A stretch of DNA of 64,000 nucleotides from Flavimobilis marinus (GTDB lineage Bacteria; Actinomycetota; Actinomycetes; Actinomycetales; Cellulomonadaceae). Made by a program: the position numbers and the translations under genes. Position 1 is the stretch's first letter, and every line of letters starts with the position of its first letter. The notes beneath the pieces are model-generated. The model did no database searches. It saw only the letters and a list, made by a program, of their open reading frames with translations, and was not told the DNA's origin. Below, piece by piece: positions 21,111 to 32,154 of this stretch. The DNA is taken from the NCBI RefSeq assembly GCF_900113055.1, contig NZ_FONZ01000002.1, forward strand, positions 186,001 through 250,000. Reading direction: 5' to 3'.

Positions 21111-22252
21111 CGTGCGACCTCCGGCGAGGCGCCCGTGACGTCGTCGGCGGGTGCGTAGACGGTGGAGTCGCTCGGCCCGCCGGCGGCGGCGACCCGGGCG
21201 GCGTGCGTCGGAGCCTCGGGAACGTGAGCCGGGCGACCGACGGCGAGCTCCTTGCGCAGGACCGGCACGACCTCCTCACCGAGCAGGTCGAGCTGCTCGA
21301 GGACCGTCTTGAGCGGCAGACCCGCGTGGTCCATGAGGAAGAGCTGACGCTGGTAGTCGCCGACGTGCTCCCGCATGGTCGCGTAGCGGTCGATCACCTC
21401 CTGCGGGCTGCCGACGGTCAACGGCGTCTGCTCGGTGAAGTCCTCCATGGAAGGGCCGTGCCCGTACACGGGCGCGTTGTCGAAGTAAGGGCGGAACTCG
21501 CGCTTGGCCTCCTGCGAGCTCTTGCGCATGAACACCTGCCCGCCGAGGCCCACGATCGCCTGGTCCGCCGCACCGTGCCCGTAGTGCTCGAACCGGCGAC
21601 GGTAGAGCGCGACCATCTGCTTGGTGTGGGTGATCGGCCAGAAGATGTTGTTGTGGAAGAAGCCGTCGCCGTAGTACGCCGCCTGCTCGGCGATCTGGGG
21701 CGAGCGGATCGACCCGTGCCACACGAAGGGTGCGACGCCGTCGAGCGGGCGAGGGGTCGATGTGAAGCCCTGGAGCGGCGTGCGGTGCTTGCCCTCCCAG
21801 CTCACGACGTCCTCGCGCCACAGGCGGTGCAGCAGCGCGTAGTTCTCGATCGCGAGGTCCAGGCCCTCGCGGATGTCCTTGCCGAACCACGGGTACACAG
21901 GACCCGTGTTGCCGCGCCCCATCATCAGGTCGACGCGACCGTCCGCGAGATGCTGGAGGTAGGCGTAGTCCTCGGCGATCCGGACGGGGTCGTTCGTCGT
22001 GATGAGCGTCGTCGCGGTGGAGAGCACGAGGCGCTCGGTCTGCGCCGCGATGTGCGCCAGCAGGACCGTCGGGTTGGCGGGCGCGGCGAACGGCGGGTTG
22101 TGGTGCTCGCCGGTCGCGAAGACGTCGAGGCCGACCTCCTCGGCCTTCCGGGCGATGGCGACGGTCGCCTTGATGCGCTCGTGCTCGGTGGGCGCGCGTC
22201 CGGTGGTGGGGTCGGGCGTGACGTCTCCGACGGTGAAGATCCCGAACTGCAT
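21107..22252 (-). CDS. LLM class flavin-dependent monooxygenase (CE1758 family)
   Basis: A 381-aa luciferase-like oxygenase, starting MQFGIFTVGDVTPDPTTGRAP. Typical segments are FATGEHHNPPFAAPANPTVL and DLMMGRGNTGPVYPWFG. It works with the reduced FMN made by the next gene. The family occurs in corynebacteria and relatives; its substrate is unknown. Start choice: ATG 22252 has AGGAG at a suitable distance, while ATG 22255 directly before it is too close. A strong palindrome lies 26 bp upstream. About 60 C-terminal residues are Ala/Pro-rich and look disordered. Confidence 0.92.
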   Translation of the reverse strand: MQFGIFTVGDVTPDPTTGRAPTEHERIKATVAIARKAEEVGLDVFATGEHHNPPFAAPANPTVLLAHIAAQTERLVLSTATTLITTNDPVRIAEDYAYLQHLADGRVDLMMGRGNTGPVYPWFGKDIREGLDLAIENYALLHRLWREDVVSWEGKHRTPLQGFTSTPRPLDGVAPFVWHGSIRSPQIAEQAAYYGDGFFHNNIFWPITHTKQMVALYRRRFEHYGHGAADQAIVGLGGQVFMRKSSQEAKREFRPYFDNAPVYGHGPSMEDFTEQTPLTVGSPQEVIDRYATMREHVGDYQRQLFLMDHAGLPLKTVLEQLDLLGEEVVPVLRKELAVGRPAHVPEAPTHAARVAAAGGPSDSTVYAPADDVTGASPEVAR

Positions 22253-22277
22253 CATGGCTCCTAGCGGTCGACGAGAA

Positions 22278-22303
22278 GTGTTAGTTGACCTTTCAACCAA
22301 CAC
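22278..22303. promoter_or_regulatory. 26-bp palindromic operator before the LLM/FMN-reductase pair
   Basis: Left arm GTGTTAGTTGA at 22278-22288 and right arm TCAACCAACAC at 22293-22303 are inverted repeats with one mismatch around a 4-bp centre. The core TTGA-N4-TCAA form is common for MarR-family operators. It lies 26 bp upstream of the LLM start, in promoter position. No regulator gene is adjacent. Confidence 0.65.
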
Positions 22304-22340
22304 TCCGTGCTGCTTGTTCCCATCCGACCACGGATGCAGG

Positions 22341-22371
22341 TGACCCCGCCGCCCAGAGGGCGACGGGGTCA
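22341..22371 (-). terminator. Terminator after glgP
   Basis: TGACCCCGCCGCC pairs with GGCGACGGGGTCA (one internal mismatch) around a short loop, 36 nt beyond the glgP stop. It separates glgP from the downstream LLM operon promoter. Confidence 0.7.
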
Positions 22372-22406
22372 CGAGCGTGGACCGCCAGGCGGCCCGGACG
22401 GAGCGG

Positions 22407-24878
<2,472 letters not shown>

Positions 24879-24932
24879 GGTGTGCACGCTACCCGCCACC
24901 CCCGGCGTGCGCCATGACCTTTGGACCATCTT

Positions 24933-25118
24933 CTTGCAAGCGCGCCAGACGTGATTCAGTGGTCGCCATCGCTCTGGACGCGTGCTGCACGCCTCTGACC
25001 TGCGAAAACGCGCGACCACGGCCTCGGCCGCGGCCCTCCGACGCCTTGCAAGCACCATTGCAACATTTCGGTTACGTTGCGAGATCGTTGCAGCGGCGGG
25101 GACTCGCAACGTTGCAAC
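24933..25118. repeat. Cluster of TTGCAA-type boxes
   Basis: This 279-bp gap contains repeated palindromic boxes: CTTGCAAG at 24933-24940 and again at 25045-25052, TTGCAAC at 25058-25064, and the overlapping GCAACGTTGC (25106-25115) and GTTGCAAC (25111-25118). A perfect 10-bp inverted pair, ACGTTGCGAG (25074-25083) and CTCGCAACGT (25103-25112), encloses a further GTTGCAG. TTGCAA/TTGCAG boxes resemble LacI-type maltose-regulator sites of actinomycetes. The inverted pair might instead terminate the minus-strand membrane operon ending at 25158. Confidence 0.5.
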
Positions 25119-25157
25119 GTGGGCCGCACGGTGGGACTTCGCCCGGCTGCCGCCACC

Positions 25158-25667
25158 TCAGCGGCGTGTCGGCCACCACGCGCGGGGGACGACCACGATC
25201 ACGAGACCGACGAGCGCGAGCGGCGCCGCCAGGCCCCACCAGCCCCGGTCGGCCACGGGGACGAGCAGCGCCGCGCCGACGAGCGCCGACCCAGCACCGG
25301 CGAGGACGAGCAGGGGTCTGGCCGTCGAGGCCAGCACGGCCAGCTCGACACGGGCGCGCCCGGCCGTCCGACCGAGCCAGGTCGCGTACAGGAAGACGGG
25401 CAGACCGACGCTCACACCGAGCATGGCCGGACCGGGCGGCGCCGCGACCGCGCAGGCGAGGACCAGTGCCGCGACGACGGGTGCGACGCCGACCCCTCGC
25501 CCGGTCGCCGCCAGAGCCACGAGCGGCGCGAGGACCCACCACATCGCGGGAGCGGGGCTCGTGCACGCTGCCGCGACGACGGCGGCGAGCGCGGCCGCGC
25601 CACCCAGCGCCCAGCGCGGGACGGTCCGCCCTGTCGCGACGTGCACCCGCGCTTCGGGACGCTTCAT
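25158..25667 (-). CDS. Multi-pass membrane protein, unknown
   Basis: A 169-aa protein with a short basic N-terminus (MKRPEARVHVATGRTVPRW) and about five or six hydrophobic helices, ending in VVVPRAWWPTRR. No domain is recognised. ATG 25667 overlaps the DUF58 stop by 4 nt, so it is the last gene of the MoxR-DUF58 operon. Such clusters often end with small membrane proteins; its role is unknown. Confidence 0.7.
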   Translation of the reverse strand: MKRPEARVHVATGRTVPRWALGGAAALAAVVAAACTSPAPAMWWVLAPLVALAATGRGVGVAPVVAALVLACAVAAPPGPAMLGVSVGLPVFLYATWLGRTAGRARVELAVLASTARPLLVLAGAGSALVGAALLVPVADRGWWGLAAPLALVGLVIVVVPRAWWPTRR

Positions 25668-26983
25668 GCTCCCGCCCCCACGGTGCGGGTCCGGCCGCCG
25701 CGGCGGCCGGCGCGTGCGAGCAGCCGCAGGTGCACGGCCGGGTCCCCGCCGTCGGTCCACGCGAAGAGCTCCACGCCTTCCGCACGCATCTGCTGGAGCC
25801 GGTCGGCGCGCTCTCGCGCGACGATGCGCCACGCGAGCCGCTGGTCCGCGCTGAGCCCGCCCGTGCGCACCGGGGGGAGCACGTCGACAGCCACCACGCG
25901 GTGGCCCGCGCCGCGCCAGCTGCGCGCGACACGCGCCGCGTCGTCGTCGAGGAACGTGGACAGGATCACGACGAGCGCACCGGCGGGCAGGCGCGGCGCA
26001 CGCACGCGGGCGATCCGGTGGGGGTCGGGCCGCGCGACCGCGAGGGTCTGGACGATCCGCCGCAACGCACGTCCGCCACCGACCGGGGAGATCGGCGCTC
26101 GTTCCCGCCCGAGGTCCGTGAGGCCGACCCGGTCACCGCCGTCCAGGTAGGCCTTCGCGAGGCTCGCCGCAGCGTTGCGGGCCACGTCGAGAGACGTCGG
26201 GTCGTCGGCGCGCGGCGGTTCGCCTCCCAGCCAGGTGGCCGGATCGGGGCCGACGTCGTCGCGTGAGTCGAGCACGAGCATGACGAGCGCGTCCGCCGTC
26301 GCGTGCGTGCGACGGACGTAGATCTCGTCCAGGTCGGGCGAACGGCGCGCCGTCGTGCGCCAGTCGATCCCGCGGAGCCGGTCGCCAGGTCCGAACACGT
26401 GCACGTCGCGGAGGTCGCCGCCCTGGCCAGGCCGGCGGGAGGAGTGCGCACCGGTGAGGCCGTGCAGAGAGGTCGGCAGGGGCACCTCGCCGAGGGGCCA
26501 CGCGCGCGGACGCACCAGGACAGTCGGTGCTGGGACGTGACTGGTCCCGGAGATCGCCTCGAGCGCCGGTGCGACCGACTGCAGGTCGAGGGTGAACAGT
26601 CGGCGGGGCCCGGTCCGGACGCCCGGGCCGCTGACGGAGACCCGGCGCGAGCCGGTCGCCCCGAGGTCGACGAGCACGGTGTCCGTGCGTGCACCGCTCG
26701 CGCCGGCACCGAGCTTCACCGCACCGTGTGGCGTCCCGCGCAGCTCGATGTCGACCGACACGAGCCCGGTGTCCACGACCATCGTCGCCGGGTCCTCCGC
26801 GGCGGTGGCGGGAGGCCCGTCGGGCACCCGCGCGAGTGCTGCCCAGCCGAGCAGCGGTGCGGCGAGCGCCACGACGTCCGGACGGCGCGCGACGACGCCG
26901 AGCACGATCGCCACGAGCCCCGTGAGCAGGAGCCAGCCGACGAGCTCGCTGGGATGCCAGCCGGCAGCGGAGCGTGAGGTCAT
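25664..26983 (-). CDS. DUF58 domain-containing protein
   Basis: A 439-aa protein. Two membrane helices lie near the N-terminus (about 14-60), then a beta-rich middle. The DUF58 signature GDLRDVHVFGPGDRLRGIDW lies near 220-240, and a von Willebrand A-like region with ALVMLVLDSRDD follows. DUF58 proteins pair with MoxR ATPases as a chaperone-like complex. The start ATG overlaps the MoxR stop by 4 nt. Targets are unknown. Confidence 0.9.
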   Translation of the reverse strand: MTSRSAAGWHPSELVGWLLLTGLVAIVLGVVARRPDVVALAAPLLGWAALARVPDGPPATAAEDPATMVVDTGLVSVDIELRGTPHGAVKLGAGASGARTDTVLVDLGATGSRRVSVSGPGVRTGPRRLFTLDLQSVAPALEAISGTSHVPAPTVLVRPRAWPLGEVPLPTSLHGLTGAHSSRRPGQGGDLRDVHVFGPGDRLRGIDWRTTARRSPDLDEIYVRRTHATADALVMLVLDSRDDVGPDPATWLGGEPPRADDPTSLDVARNAAASLAKAYLDGGDRVGLTDLGRERAPISPVGGGRALRRIVQTLAVARPDPHRIARVRAPRLPAGALVVILSTFLDDDAARVARSWRGAGHRVVAVDVLPPVRTGGLSADQRLAWRIVARERADRLQQMRAEGVELFAWTDGGDPAVHLRLLARAGRRGGRTRTVGAGA

Positions 26984-27963
26984 CCGCGAGCCACGGGTGC
27001 GGACGCCGGGCCGGGCACCGACGCCAGGATCTGCTCGACCACGGTCTCGGCGGCGAGATCGGCGGCCCAGGCCTGGGTGGTGAGCGTGAGCCGGTGCGCG
27101 AGGACCGGCACGGCGATCTCCTTGACGTCCTCGGGCGTGACGTAGTCGCGGCTGTCGATCACCGCCATGGCACGGGACAGGAGCAGGAGCGTCTGGGAGC
27201 CGCGCGGGGACGCACCGACCTCGACCGCGGGGTGTTCCCGGGACGCGGCCGCCAGTGCGACGCAGTAGCTCACGATGTCCGGGTCCACGGGGACCGCCTC
27301 GACGCCTGCCTGCATCGCCAGCAACGTCGCGGGGTCGACGACGGCGCGCACGCTGGTGGCGTCCTCGCGGCGCGCGAGCCGGCGCGCGAGCACGGCCTCC
27401 TCGTCCTCGGTCGTCGGGTAGCCGACGGCGAGGCGCACCATGAAGCGGTCGAGCTGAGCCTCGGGCAGCGGGTACGTGCCCTCGTACTCGACAGGGTTGG
27501 ACGTCGCCATCACGTGGAAGGGCCGCTCGAGCGGGTGGCTGGTGCCTTCGACGCTGACCTGCCGCTCGGCCATCGCCTCGAGCAGCGCCGACTGGGTCTT
27601 GGGGGAGGTCCGGTTGATCTCGTCGGCGAGGAAGAGGCCCGTGAAGACGGGACCCGGCCGGAACTCGAAGGCGCGACGTTCGGGATCGAACACGTACGAC
27701 CCGGTGATGTCGGAAGGCAGGAGGTCCGGCGTGCACTGGAGCCGCGCGAACCGGAGGCCGAGCGACTCGGCCAGGCTGCGGGCGGCGAGGGTCTTGCCGA
27801 GCCCGGGGACGTCCTCGAACAGCACGTGCCCGCCGGCCAGCACGGTGGCGAGGGCCGTGCGCAGGGGGCGGGACATGCCGACGACGACGGTGCCCACCTC
27901 GTCCAGGATCTCGGAGCTGAGCCGGGCGACCTCGGCGACGGGGAGTACGGGGGGCTGGCTCAC
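26980..27963 (-). CDS. MoxR-family AAA ATPase
   Basis: A 327-aa AAA+ ATPase. Walker A is EDVPGLGKT, Walker B FLADEINR, sensor 1 VMATSNPVEYEGTYPLPEAQ, and the sensor 2 region includes GASPRGSQTLLLLSRA. MoxR ATPases act as chaperones for metal insertion or envelope complexes, with DUF58/vWA partners. GTG 27963 overlaps the preceding stop as GTGA. It is the third of five coupled genes. Confidence 0.94.
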   Translation of the reverse strand: MSQPPVLPVAEVARLSSEILDEVGTVVVGMSRPLRTALATVLAGGHVLFEDVPGLGKTLAARSLAESLGLRFARLQCTPDLLPSDITGSYVFDPERRAFEFRPGPVFTGLFLADEINRTSPKTQSALLEAMAERQVSVEGTSHPLERPFHVMATSNPVEYEGTYPLPEAQLDRFMVRLAVGYPTTEDEEAVLARRLARREDATSVRAVVDPATLLAMQAGVEAVPVDPDIVSYCVALAAASREHPAVEVGASPRGSQTLLLLSRAMAVIDSRDYVTPEDVKEIAVPVLAHRLTLTTQAWAADLAAETVVEQILASVPGPASAPVARG

Positions 27964-28544
27964 TGCGAGTCCTTCCGGTGGGGGTGCGGTGCAAGAGGTT
28001 CCGAGACCGGGGCGCCGTCACGGCTCCCGGCGGCGCCCGACGCGTCCGGGGAGTCCAGGGCGTCGAGGGCGTCGAGGACGCGCCCCAGGGCGGTGGCGTC
28101 CGGCAGCTCGCGGGGGCCGCCGCACAGCGCGCGAGCCGCGCGCGCGCCGAGCGCCTGCGTCAGCGTCGCGAGGACGTCGGCGCGCTGCGGGACCATGTCG
28201 GCGGGGTCGACCACGGTGCCGTCGCGAGCGAGGCGCACGGTCACCAGCTGCTGGACCCGGAGGAGCACGCGGGGATGCACCCGCCCGTCGCGGGTGCGGA
28301 CCTGCCAGGACAGGTGAGAGACCTCGTCCCGGGCGCCCCCGGCCACCTCCAGCCGTGAGGCCTCCCACGGGCGGTCGAGCAGCCCGAACTGCAGCGCGAT
28401 GCCGACCACGACGGTCGCGGCGAGCACGGCGCCTGCGACGACGTGCACCGGCGGCAGGCCGAGCAGCCCGAGCGCGGTGGCGACGCCGACGGCGGCCACC
28501 CCCGCGGCGGCCACCTGGCTGATCCGCCCGCGCCACCGTGTCAT
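27960..28544 (-). CDS. Membrane protein of the MoxR operon, unknown
   Basis: A 194-aa protein. MTRWRGRISQVAAAGVAAVG starts a pair of membrane helices (about 8-55), followed by a soluble Arg/Asp-rich part and a low-complexity Ser/Pro/Asp C-terminus. No domain is recognised. It overlaps both neighbours by 4 nt, so expression is coupled with DUF4129 and MoxR. A role in the same envelope complex is inferred from position only. Confidence 0.75.
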   Translation of the reverse strand: MTRWRGRISQVAAAGVAAVGVATALGLLGLPPVHVVAGAVLAATVVVGIALQFGLLDRPWEASRLEVAGGARDEVSHLSWQVRTRDGRVHPRVLLRVQQLVTVRLARDGTVVDPADMVPQRADVLATLTQALGARAARALCGGPRELPDATALGRVLDALDALDSPDASGAAGSRDGAPVSEPLAPHPHRKDSQ

Positions 28545-29314
28545 GCGGCGCCTCCGGGTGAGGTGCTCAGGTCGCTGGTCAGTCGCCGCAGAGCGTCCCG
28601 CGCCGCCGTGACGTCCTTCGCGGTGGTGGGCGCTGTTCCGAACCGCACCCGCAGGTACAGACGCAGGAGGGCGTCGGCGGACGGGGCATGGGCGTCCGTC
28701 GCCGCGAGCACGGAGCGGGCGAACTCCGACGGGCTCTGGGCGGGGTGCCGGGGTACGCCCGTCCGCTCGGCCGCCCGTTCGAGCACGAGCCACGCAGCGA
28801 TCACCGCGTCGTGGGAGTCGCGCGCGGCGTCGATCGCCTCGAGCGCCTGCGCGACTGCGTCCTGGAGCTCGTCGACGGCGAGCGCCGGTGCTGCGTCGGC
28901 CATGTCGGGGAGCAGGTCGGGCAGGTGCTCCGGCTCGGAGCCACGCGGCGACTCGCGCCACGAGCGCGCTGCGCGGGCCAACCAGCGGCCCAGGCCGACG
29001 AGCGCCAGGGCTCCGAGCAGAACCAGCACCGCGACGAGCCAGGCGTTCGAGTCGAGCGGCCCGAGGTCGACCTCGGGAGTCTGGGTGTCGGTCGGCTCGG
29101 GCGGGCGCGTGACGGGCTCGGCCGTGCTGATCTCGGGTCCCGGCGGAGCCACGGGCGCGACGTCCGTCGCCCAGGGGCCGAAGGAGGCGGCGCCGAGGGC
29201 CGCGACGCTCACGAGGGCGAGCACGAGCAGCACCCGGACGAGGGGGACGGACACGCCGAGCCCGGACGGACGGACGGGACGGCTGCCTGCTGGCCGCCGT
29301 CCCGTCGTGGTCAT
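28541..29314 (-). CDS. DUF4129 domain-containing membrane protein
   Basis: A 257-aa protein. One membrane segment lies near 24-48, then a Pro/Thr-rich external linker, a second membrane segment near 90-110, and a C-terminal DUF4129 domain (about 150-250, with DAVIAAWLVLERAAERTGVP and PSEFARSVL). It is the first gene of the five-gene MoxR operon. DUF4129 commonly accompanies MoxR, DUF58 and transglutaminase-like proteins. Start 29314. Confidence 0.85.
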   Translation of the reverse strand: MTTTGRRPAGSRPVRPSGLGVSVPLVRVLLVLALVSVAALGAASFGPWATDVAPVAPPGPEISTAEPVTRPPEPTDTQTPEVDLGPLDSNAWLVAVLVLLGALALVGLGRWLARAARSWRESPRGSEPEHLPDLLPDMADAAPALAVDELQDAVAQALEAIDAARDSHDAVIAAWLVLERAAERTGVPRHPAQSPSEFARSVLAATDAHAPSADALLRLYLRVRFGTAPTTAKDVTAARDALRRLTSDLSTSPGGAA

Positions 29315-29386
29315 TCGCCGAACGTTAGCGGCTTCGCGCCGCTGCCGGAAGGCGCCGCGCGGAGGTTGCCCGCGCGACGTCGGCTG

Positions 29387-29956
29387 CTAGTCGTCCTTGG
29401 CCTTCGCCTTGGCGGCCGAACCTCGCTCGGTGGTCTCGTCACCGGTGCTGAGGGCGCCGCCCGCCGACTCGAGGTGGGCACGGACGAACCAGTGGAACAG
29501 CTCGAGCTCAGCCAGCTGGCCGATCAGCATGTCGTTGGTGACGTCGTCGAGCTCCTCGGTGTCCGCCGCCGCCTGGCGGTGGTCGGTGATGACGCCCTGG
29601 TAGACGACGTCGAGCGCCCCGAGGTGGGCGTTCGTGGTGTCGCGGCCCAGCCCGTAGTCGTCCCAGCTGCGCTCCCGCACGATCGCTCCCGGGGTCCCCA
29701 CGGGCGCGCCACCGAGGGTCGCGATGCGCTCGGCGATCACGTCGACCATCGCGCGGACCGCGTCGACCTGGGGGTCGATCATCTCGTGCACGGCGATGAA
29801 GTGCGGGCCGACCACGTTCCAGTGGATGTGCTTGAGGGTGAGCGCGAGGTCGTTGAGCGCGTGCAGGCGCACCTGCAGGATCTCGGCGAGCCGGGCGCCG
29901 TCCTCGCGCGACAGCGACGGCACGGTGTACTTGGGCAGAGCCTTCTTGGTGGCCAC
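29387..29956 (-). CDS. dps: Dps-family DNA-binding / ferritin-like protein
   Basis: A 189-aa Dps protein. The ferroxidase segments are LKHIHWNVVGPHFIAVHEMIDPQ (His, Asp, Glu ligands at the dimer interface) and the final helix ELFHWFVRAHLESAGG. It oxidises Fe(II) with peroxide and stores it inside a 12-mer. Lys-rich ends (MATKKALPKY and KAKAKDD) may bind DNA. GTG 29956 follows AGGAGG by 7 nt; the ribosome-binding site lies in a small palindrome (CTCCTAGGAG). Confidence 0.95.
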   Translation of the reverse strand: MATKKALPKYTVPSLSREDGARLAEILQVRLHALNDLALTLKHIHWNVVGPHFIAVHEMIDPQVDAVRAMVDVIAERIATLGGAPVGTPGAIVRERSWDDYGLGRDTTNAHLGALDVVYQGVITDHRQAAADTEELDDVTNDMLIGQLAELELFHWFVRAHLESAGGALSTGDETTERGSAAKAKAKDD

Positions 29957-30034
29957 GATGTTGCCTCCTAGGAGTGTGGGACGTGGTGTGGCCCCAGCAT
30001 GTCCCGAGTCGCGGGGCCTCGCACCCGGAACGCG

Positions 30035-31126
30035 TCAGTCCCGGGAGCCGAGCGCGAGCAGGCCCGCGTGCTCCCCGGCGGCGGCCGCGGCGACGAACGG
30101 CGACGGGTCGACGTCGAGCCCACGGCCCATCGTCGAGAGCGCGACGGGGGAGGCGGCGAGCTGGTCCTGCGCCGCCTCGCTGAGCCGGTGCTCGACCAGC
30201 CGGTGCCGCGTCAGCGTGGCGGCCTGGGAGCGCACGAGCGTGCCGAGGGGGCCGTCGAGGGCAGGCACGACGACGTCGGCCGGGACGAGCGCCACGCGGC
30301 CGTACGCGGTCAAGGAGTGGTGCGAGATGCCCCGGTGGCGCTCGCGCGGGTCCGCGGCCGACACCCGCAGGCTCGCGACCGGCCGCCCGCCCAGCACGCC
30401 CGCGGCGTTCACGGCCTCACCGGCGGCGACACCGGAGAACCCCCAGCGGGTGCCCGTGCCCAGGTTGCCCGGACCCTGAGCGACGACGACGACGTCGGCG
30501 TCCAGCACCGCGCGCGCCGCCAGCAGCCCCGAGTGCACGGTGACCGCCTCGAGGTCGCCGCCGAAAGCCTGACCGACCGTCACGGTGCCGACCAGCCAGC
30601 CCGTCTCCCGGAGCGCGCTGGTGGTGCGGGAGAACGCGGCGGGCAGCGCACCGCCGTCGGTCATCACGTAGACGACCCGCAGCGGGGTGGCCGCCCCCGC
30701 GGCGCCGCGGACCCCGGCGACGATCGCGGGCAGGGCGGAGTGCAGGTCGGCCACGACGACCGGGAGGCCAGCAAGGTCGTCCGCCTCGCGCAACGTCTCG
30801 TGGTGCACGGACTCCTGCTCGTCCACGCCGAGCACCATCGTCTGCAGCGGTGAGTACCGGGACTTGACCAGATGGCCCGGGCCCCGGGCGCCGTCGTCGG
30901 GGAGCCTGTCCGGGAGGGCCACGACGAGCGCGTAGCCCCCGGTGCCCAGCCCGCGCTCGAGGGCCGTCGTGTTCAGCAGCACCCGGTCGCCCACCTCGGG
31001 GGAGCCCACCAGGCCGGGGTAGGCCAGGGCGCGGACGTCGCCGTCGGGCGTCCGGACCGCCATCTCGGCCGCGCCCGACCACTGTCGCCCGAGCGACACC
31101 ACCGTCCCTGCCCGCCACGTGATCAC
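30035..31126 (-). CDS. DUF3866 family protein
   Basis: A 363-aa protein beginning VITWRAGTVVSLGRQWSGAAE. HLVKSRYSPLQTMVLGVDEQ, ADLHSALPAIVAGVRGA and VVVAQGPGNLGTGTRWGFSG are conserved-looking glycine-rich segments. The family is found in actinobacteria and Firmicutes and has no known function. GTG 31126 lies 6 nt after a TAGCGT hexamer (31138-31133), so the transcript is probably leaderless. It is divergent from pafB, with back-to-back promoters. Confidence 0.85.
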   Translation of the reverse strand: MITWRAGTVVSLGRQWSGAAEMAVRTPDGDVRALAYPGLVGSPEVGDRVLLNTTALERGLGTGGYALVVALPDRLPDDGARGPGHLVKSRYSPLQTMVLGVDEQESVHHETLREADDLAGLPVVVADLHSALPAIVAGVRGAAGAATPLRVVYVMTDGGALPAAFSRTTSALRETGWLVGTVTVGQAFGGDLEAVTVHSGLLAARAVLDADVVVVAQGPGNLGTGTRWGFSGVAAGEAVNAAGVLGGRPVASLRVSAADPRERHRGISHHSLTAYGRVALVPADVVVPALDGPLGTLVRSQAATLTRHRLVEHRLSEAAQDQLAASPVALSTMGRGLDVDPSPFVAAAAAGEHAGLLALGSRD

Positions 31127-31158
31127 GGCTCCACGCTAGCGCGGCGGTAGCGTGTGCC
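31127..31158. promoter_or_regulatory. Back-to-back leaderless promoters (DUF3866 / pafB)
   Basis: Only 32 bp separate the start codons of two divergent genes. A TAGCGT hexamer reads left at 31138-31133 and another reads right at 31148-31153, with 9 bp between them. Each promoter's -35 region must lie within the opposite gene. Confidence 0.6.
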
Positions 31159-32154
31159 GTGATGAGCACCACCGACGCCGCCGAGCGACTCCTCAACCTT
31201 GTCATCGCCCTCATGAACACTCCCGGGCGCATGACCAAGGACCAGATCCGCGCGGGCGTCGTCGGGTACGACGACGCGTCGGATGAGTCGTTCGAGCGGA
31301 AGTTCGAGCGGGACAAGGACACCCTTCGCGAGCTCGGCGTCCCGGTCGTGACAGTCGACGACTCCGGGCACGCGGCCGAGATCGGCTACCGCATCGACAC
31401 GGACGCCTATGCGCTCGCGCCGCTGCACCTGACAGCGGCGGAGCTTGCCGTGCTCGGGCTCGCCGCCCAGCTGTGGCAGGACCGCGTGCTCCGCACCGAC
31501 ACGGGCCGGGCGCTGACGAAGCTGACCGCCGCGAGCGGCACCGGCGTGCACACCGACGCCCTCGCCGCGCTCGCTCCGCGGGTGCGCGAGGCCGGCGGCG
31601 CCTACGGTCCGCTGCTCGAGGCCATCCTCGCGCGCCGAGCCGTGCGGTTCGCCTACCGCGCCGCGACGACCGGCCAGCGCGCTCAGCGGCACGTCGAGCC
31701 TTGGCGGCTCGCTGTCCGCGGCGGTGGCTGGTACCTGATCGGCCACGACCTGGACCGTGCGGCGGTCCGCGCCTTCCGGCTGAGCAGGATCGACGGGGCC
31801 CCGCGTCCCGTCGGACCACCGGGCGCCGTGACGATCCCGGTGGAGGTCGACGTCGACTCCGCTCTCGGCCGACCGCACGCCGACGCCCGCCGCGCGGTCC
31901 TCGCCGTCGTACCCGAGCGCGCCCAAGCGCTCCGTGCGCGCGGGGTGGAGCCGGACCCGTGCCCTCCCCTCCCGTCGGCCCTGGCCGGACGCGAAGTCAT
32001 CGCCGTCGAGTTCGAGGACCTGGCACGGGCGGTCGACGAGATCGCGGCCTACGGGGACGTCGTCGCCGTCCTCGAGCCCGCGGACCTGCGGGCCGCCGTC
32101 ATCGCCGTGCTGCAGGCTGCCGCGGCTCTCGGGGAGGAGCGTCACGATGGCTGA
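31159..32154 (+). CDS. pafB: WYL-domain regulator PafB
   Basis: A 331-aa protein with an N-terminal winged-helix domain (RLLNLVIALMNTPGRMTKDQI), a WYL domain (GGGWYLIGHDLDRAAVRAFRLSRI, about 190-215) and a C-terminal WCX extension. With PafC it forms the heterodimeric activator of LexA-independent DNA-damage genes in mycobacteria; the WYL domain senses single-stranded DNA. Order pafB-pafC-tatA-tatC-helY matches mycobacteria, but pafA is absent. The start is GTG 31159 or ATG 31162, 5 or 8 nt after a TAGCGT hexamer. pafC overlaps by 8 nt. Confidence 0.92.
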   Translation: MMSTTDAAERLLNLVIALMNTPGRMTKDQIRAGVVGYDDASDESFERKFERDKDTLRELGVPVVTVDDSGHAAEIGYRIDTDAYALAPLHLTAAELAVLGLAAQLWQDRVLRTDTGRALTKLTAASGTGVHTDALAALAPRVREAGGAYGPLLEAILARRAVRFAYRAATTGQRAQRHVEPWRLAVRGGGWYLIGHDLDRAAVRAFRLSRIDGAPRPVGPPGAVTIPVEVDVDSALGRPHADARRAVLAVVPERAQALRARGVEPDPCPPLPSALAGREVIAVEFEDLARAVDEIAAYGDVVAVLEPADLRAAVIAVLQAAAALGEERHDG

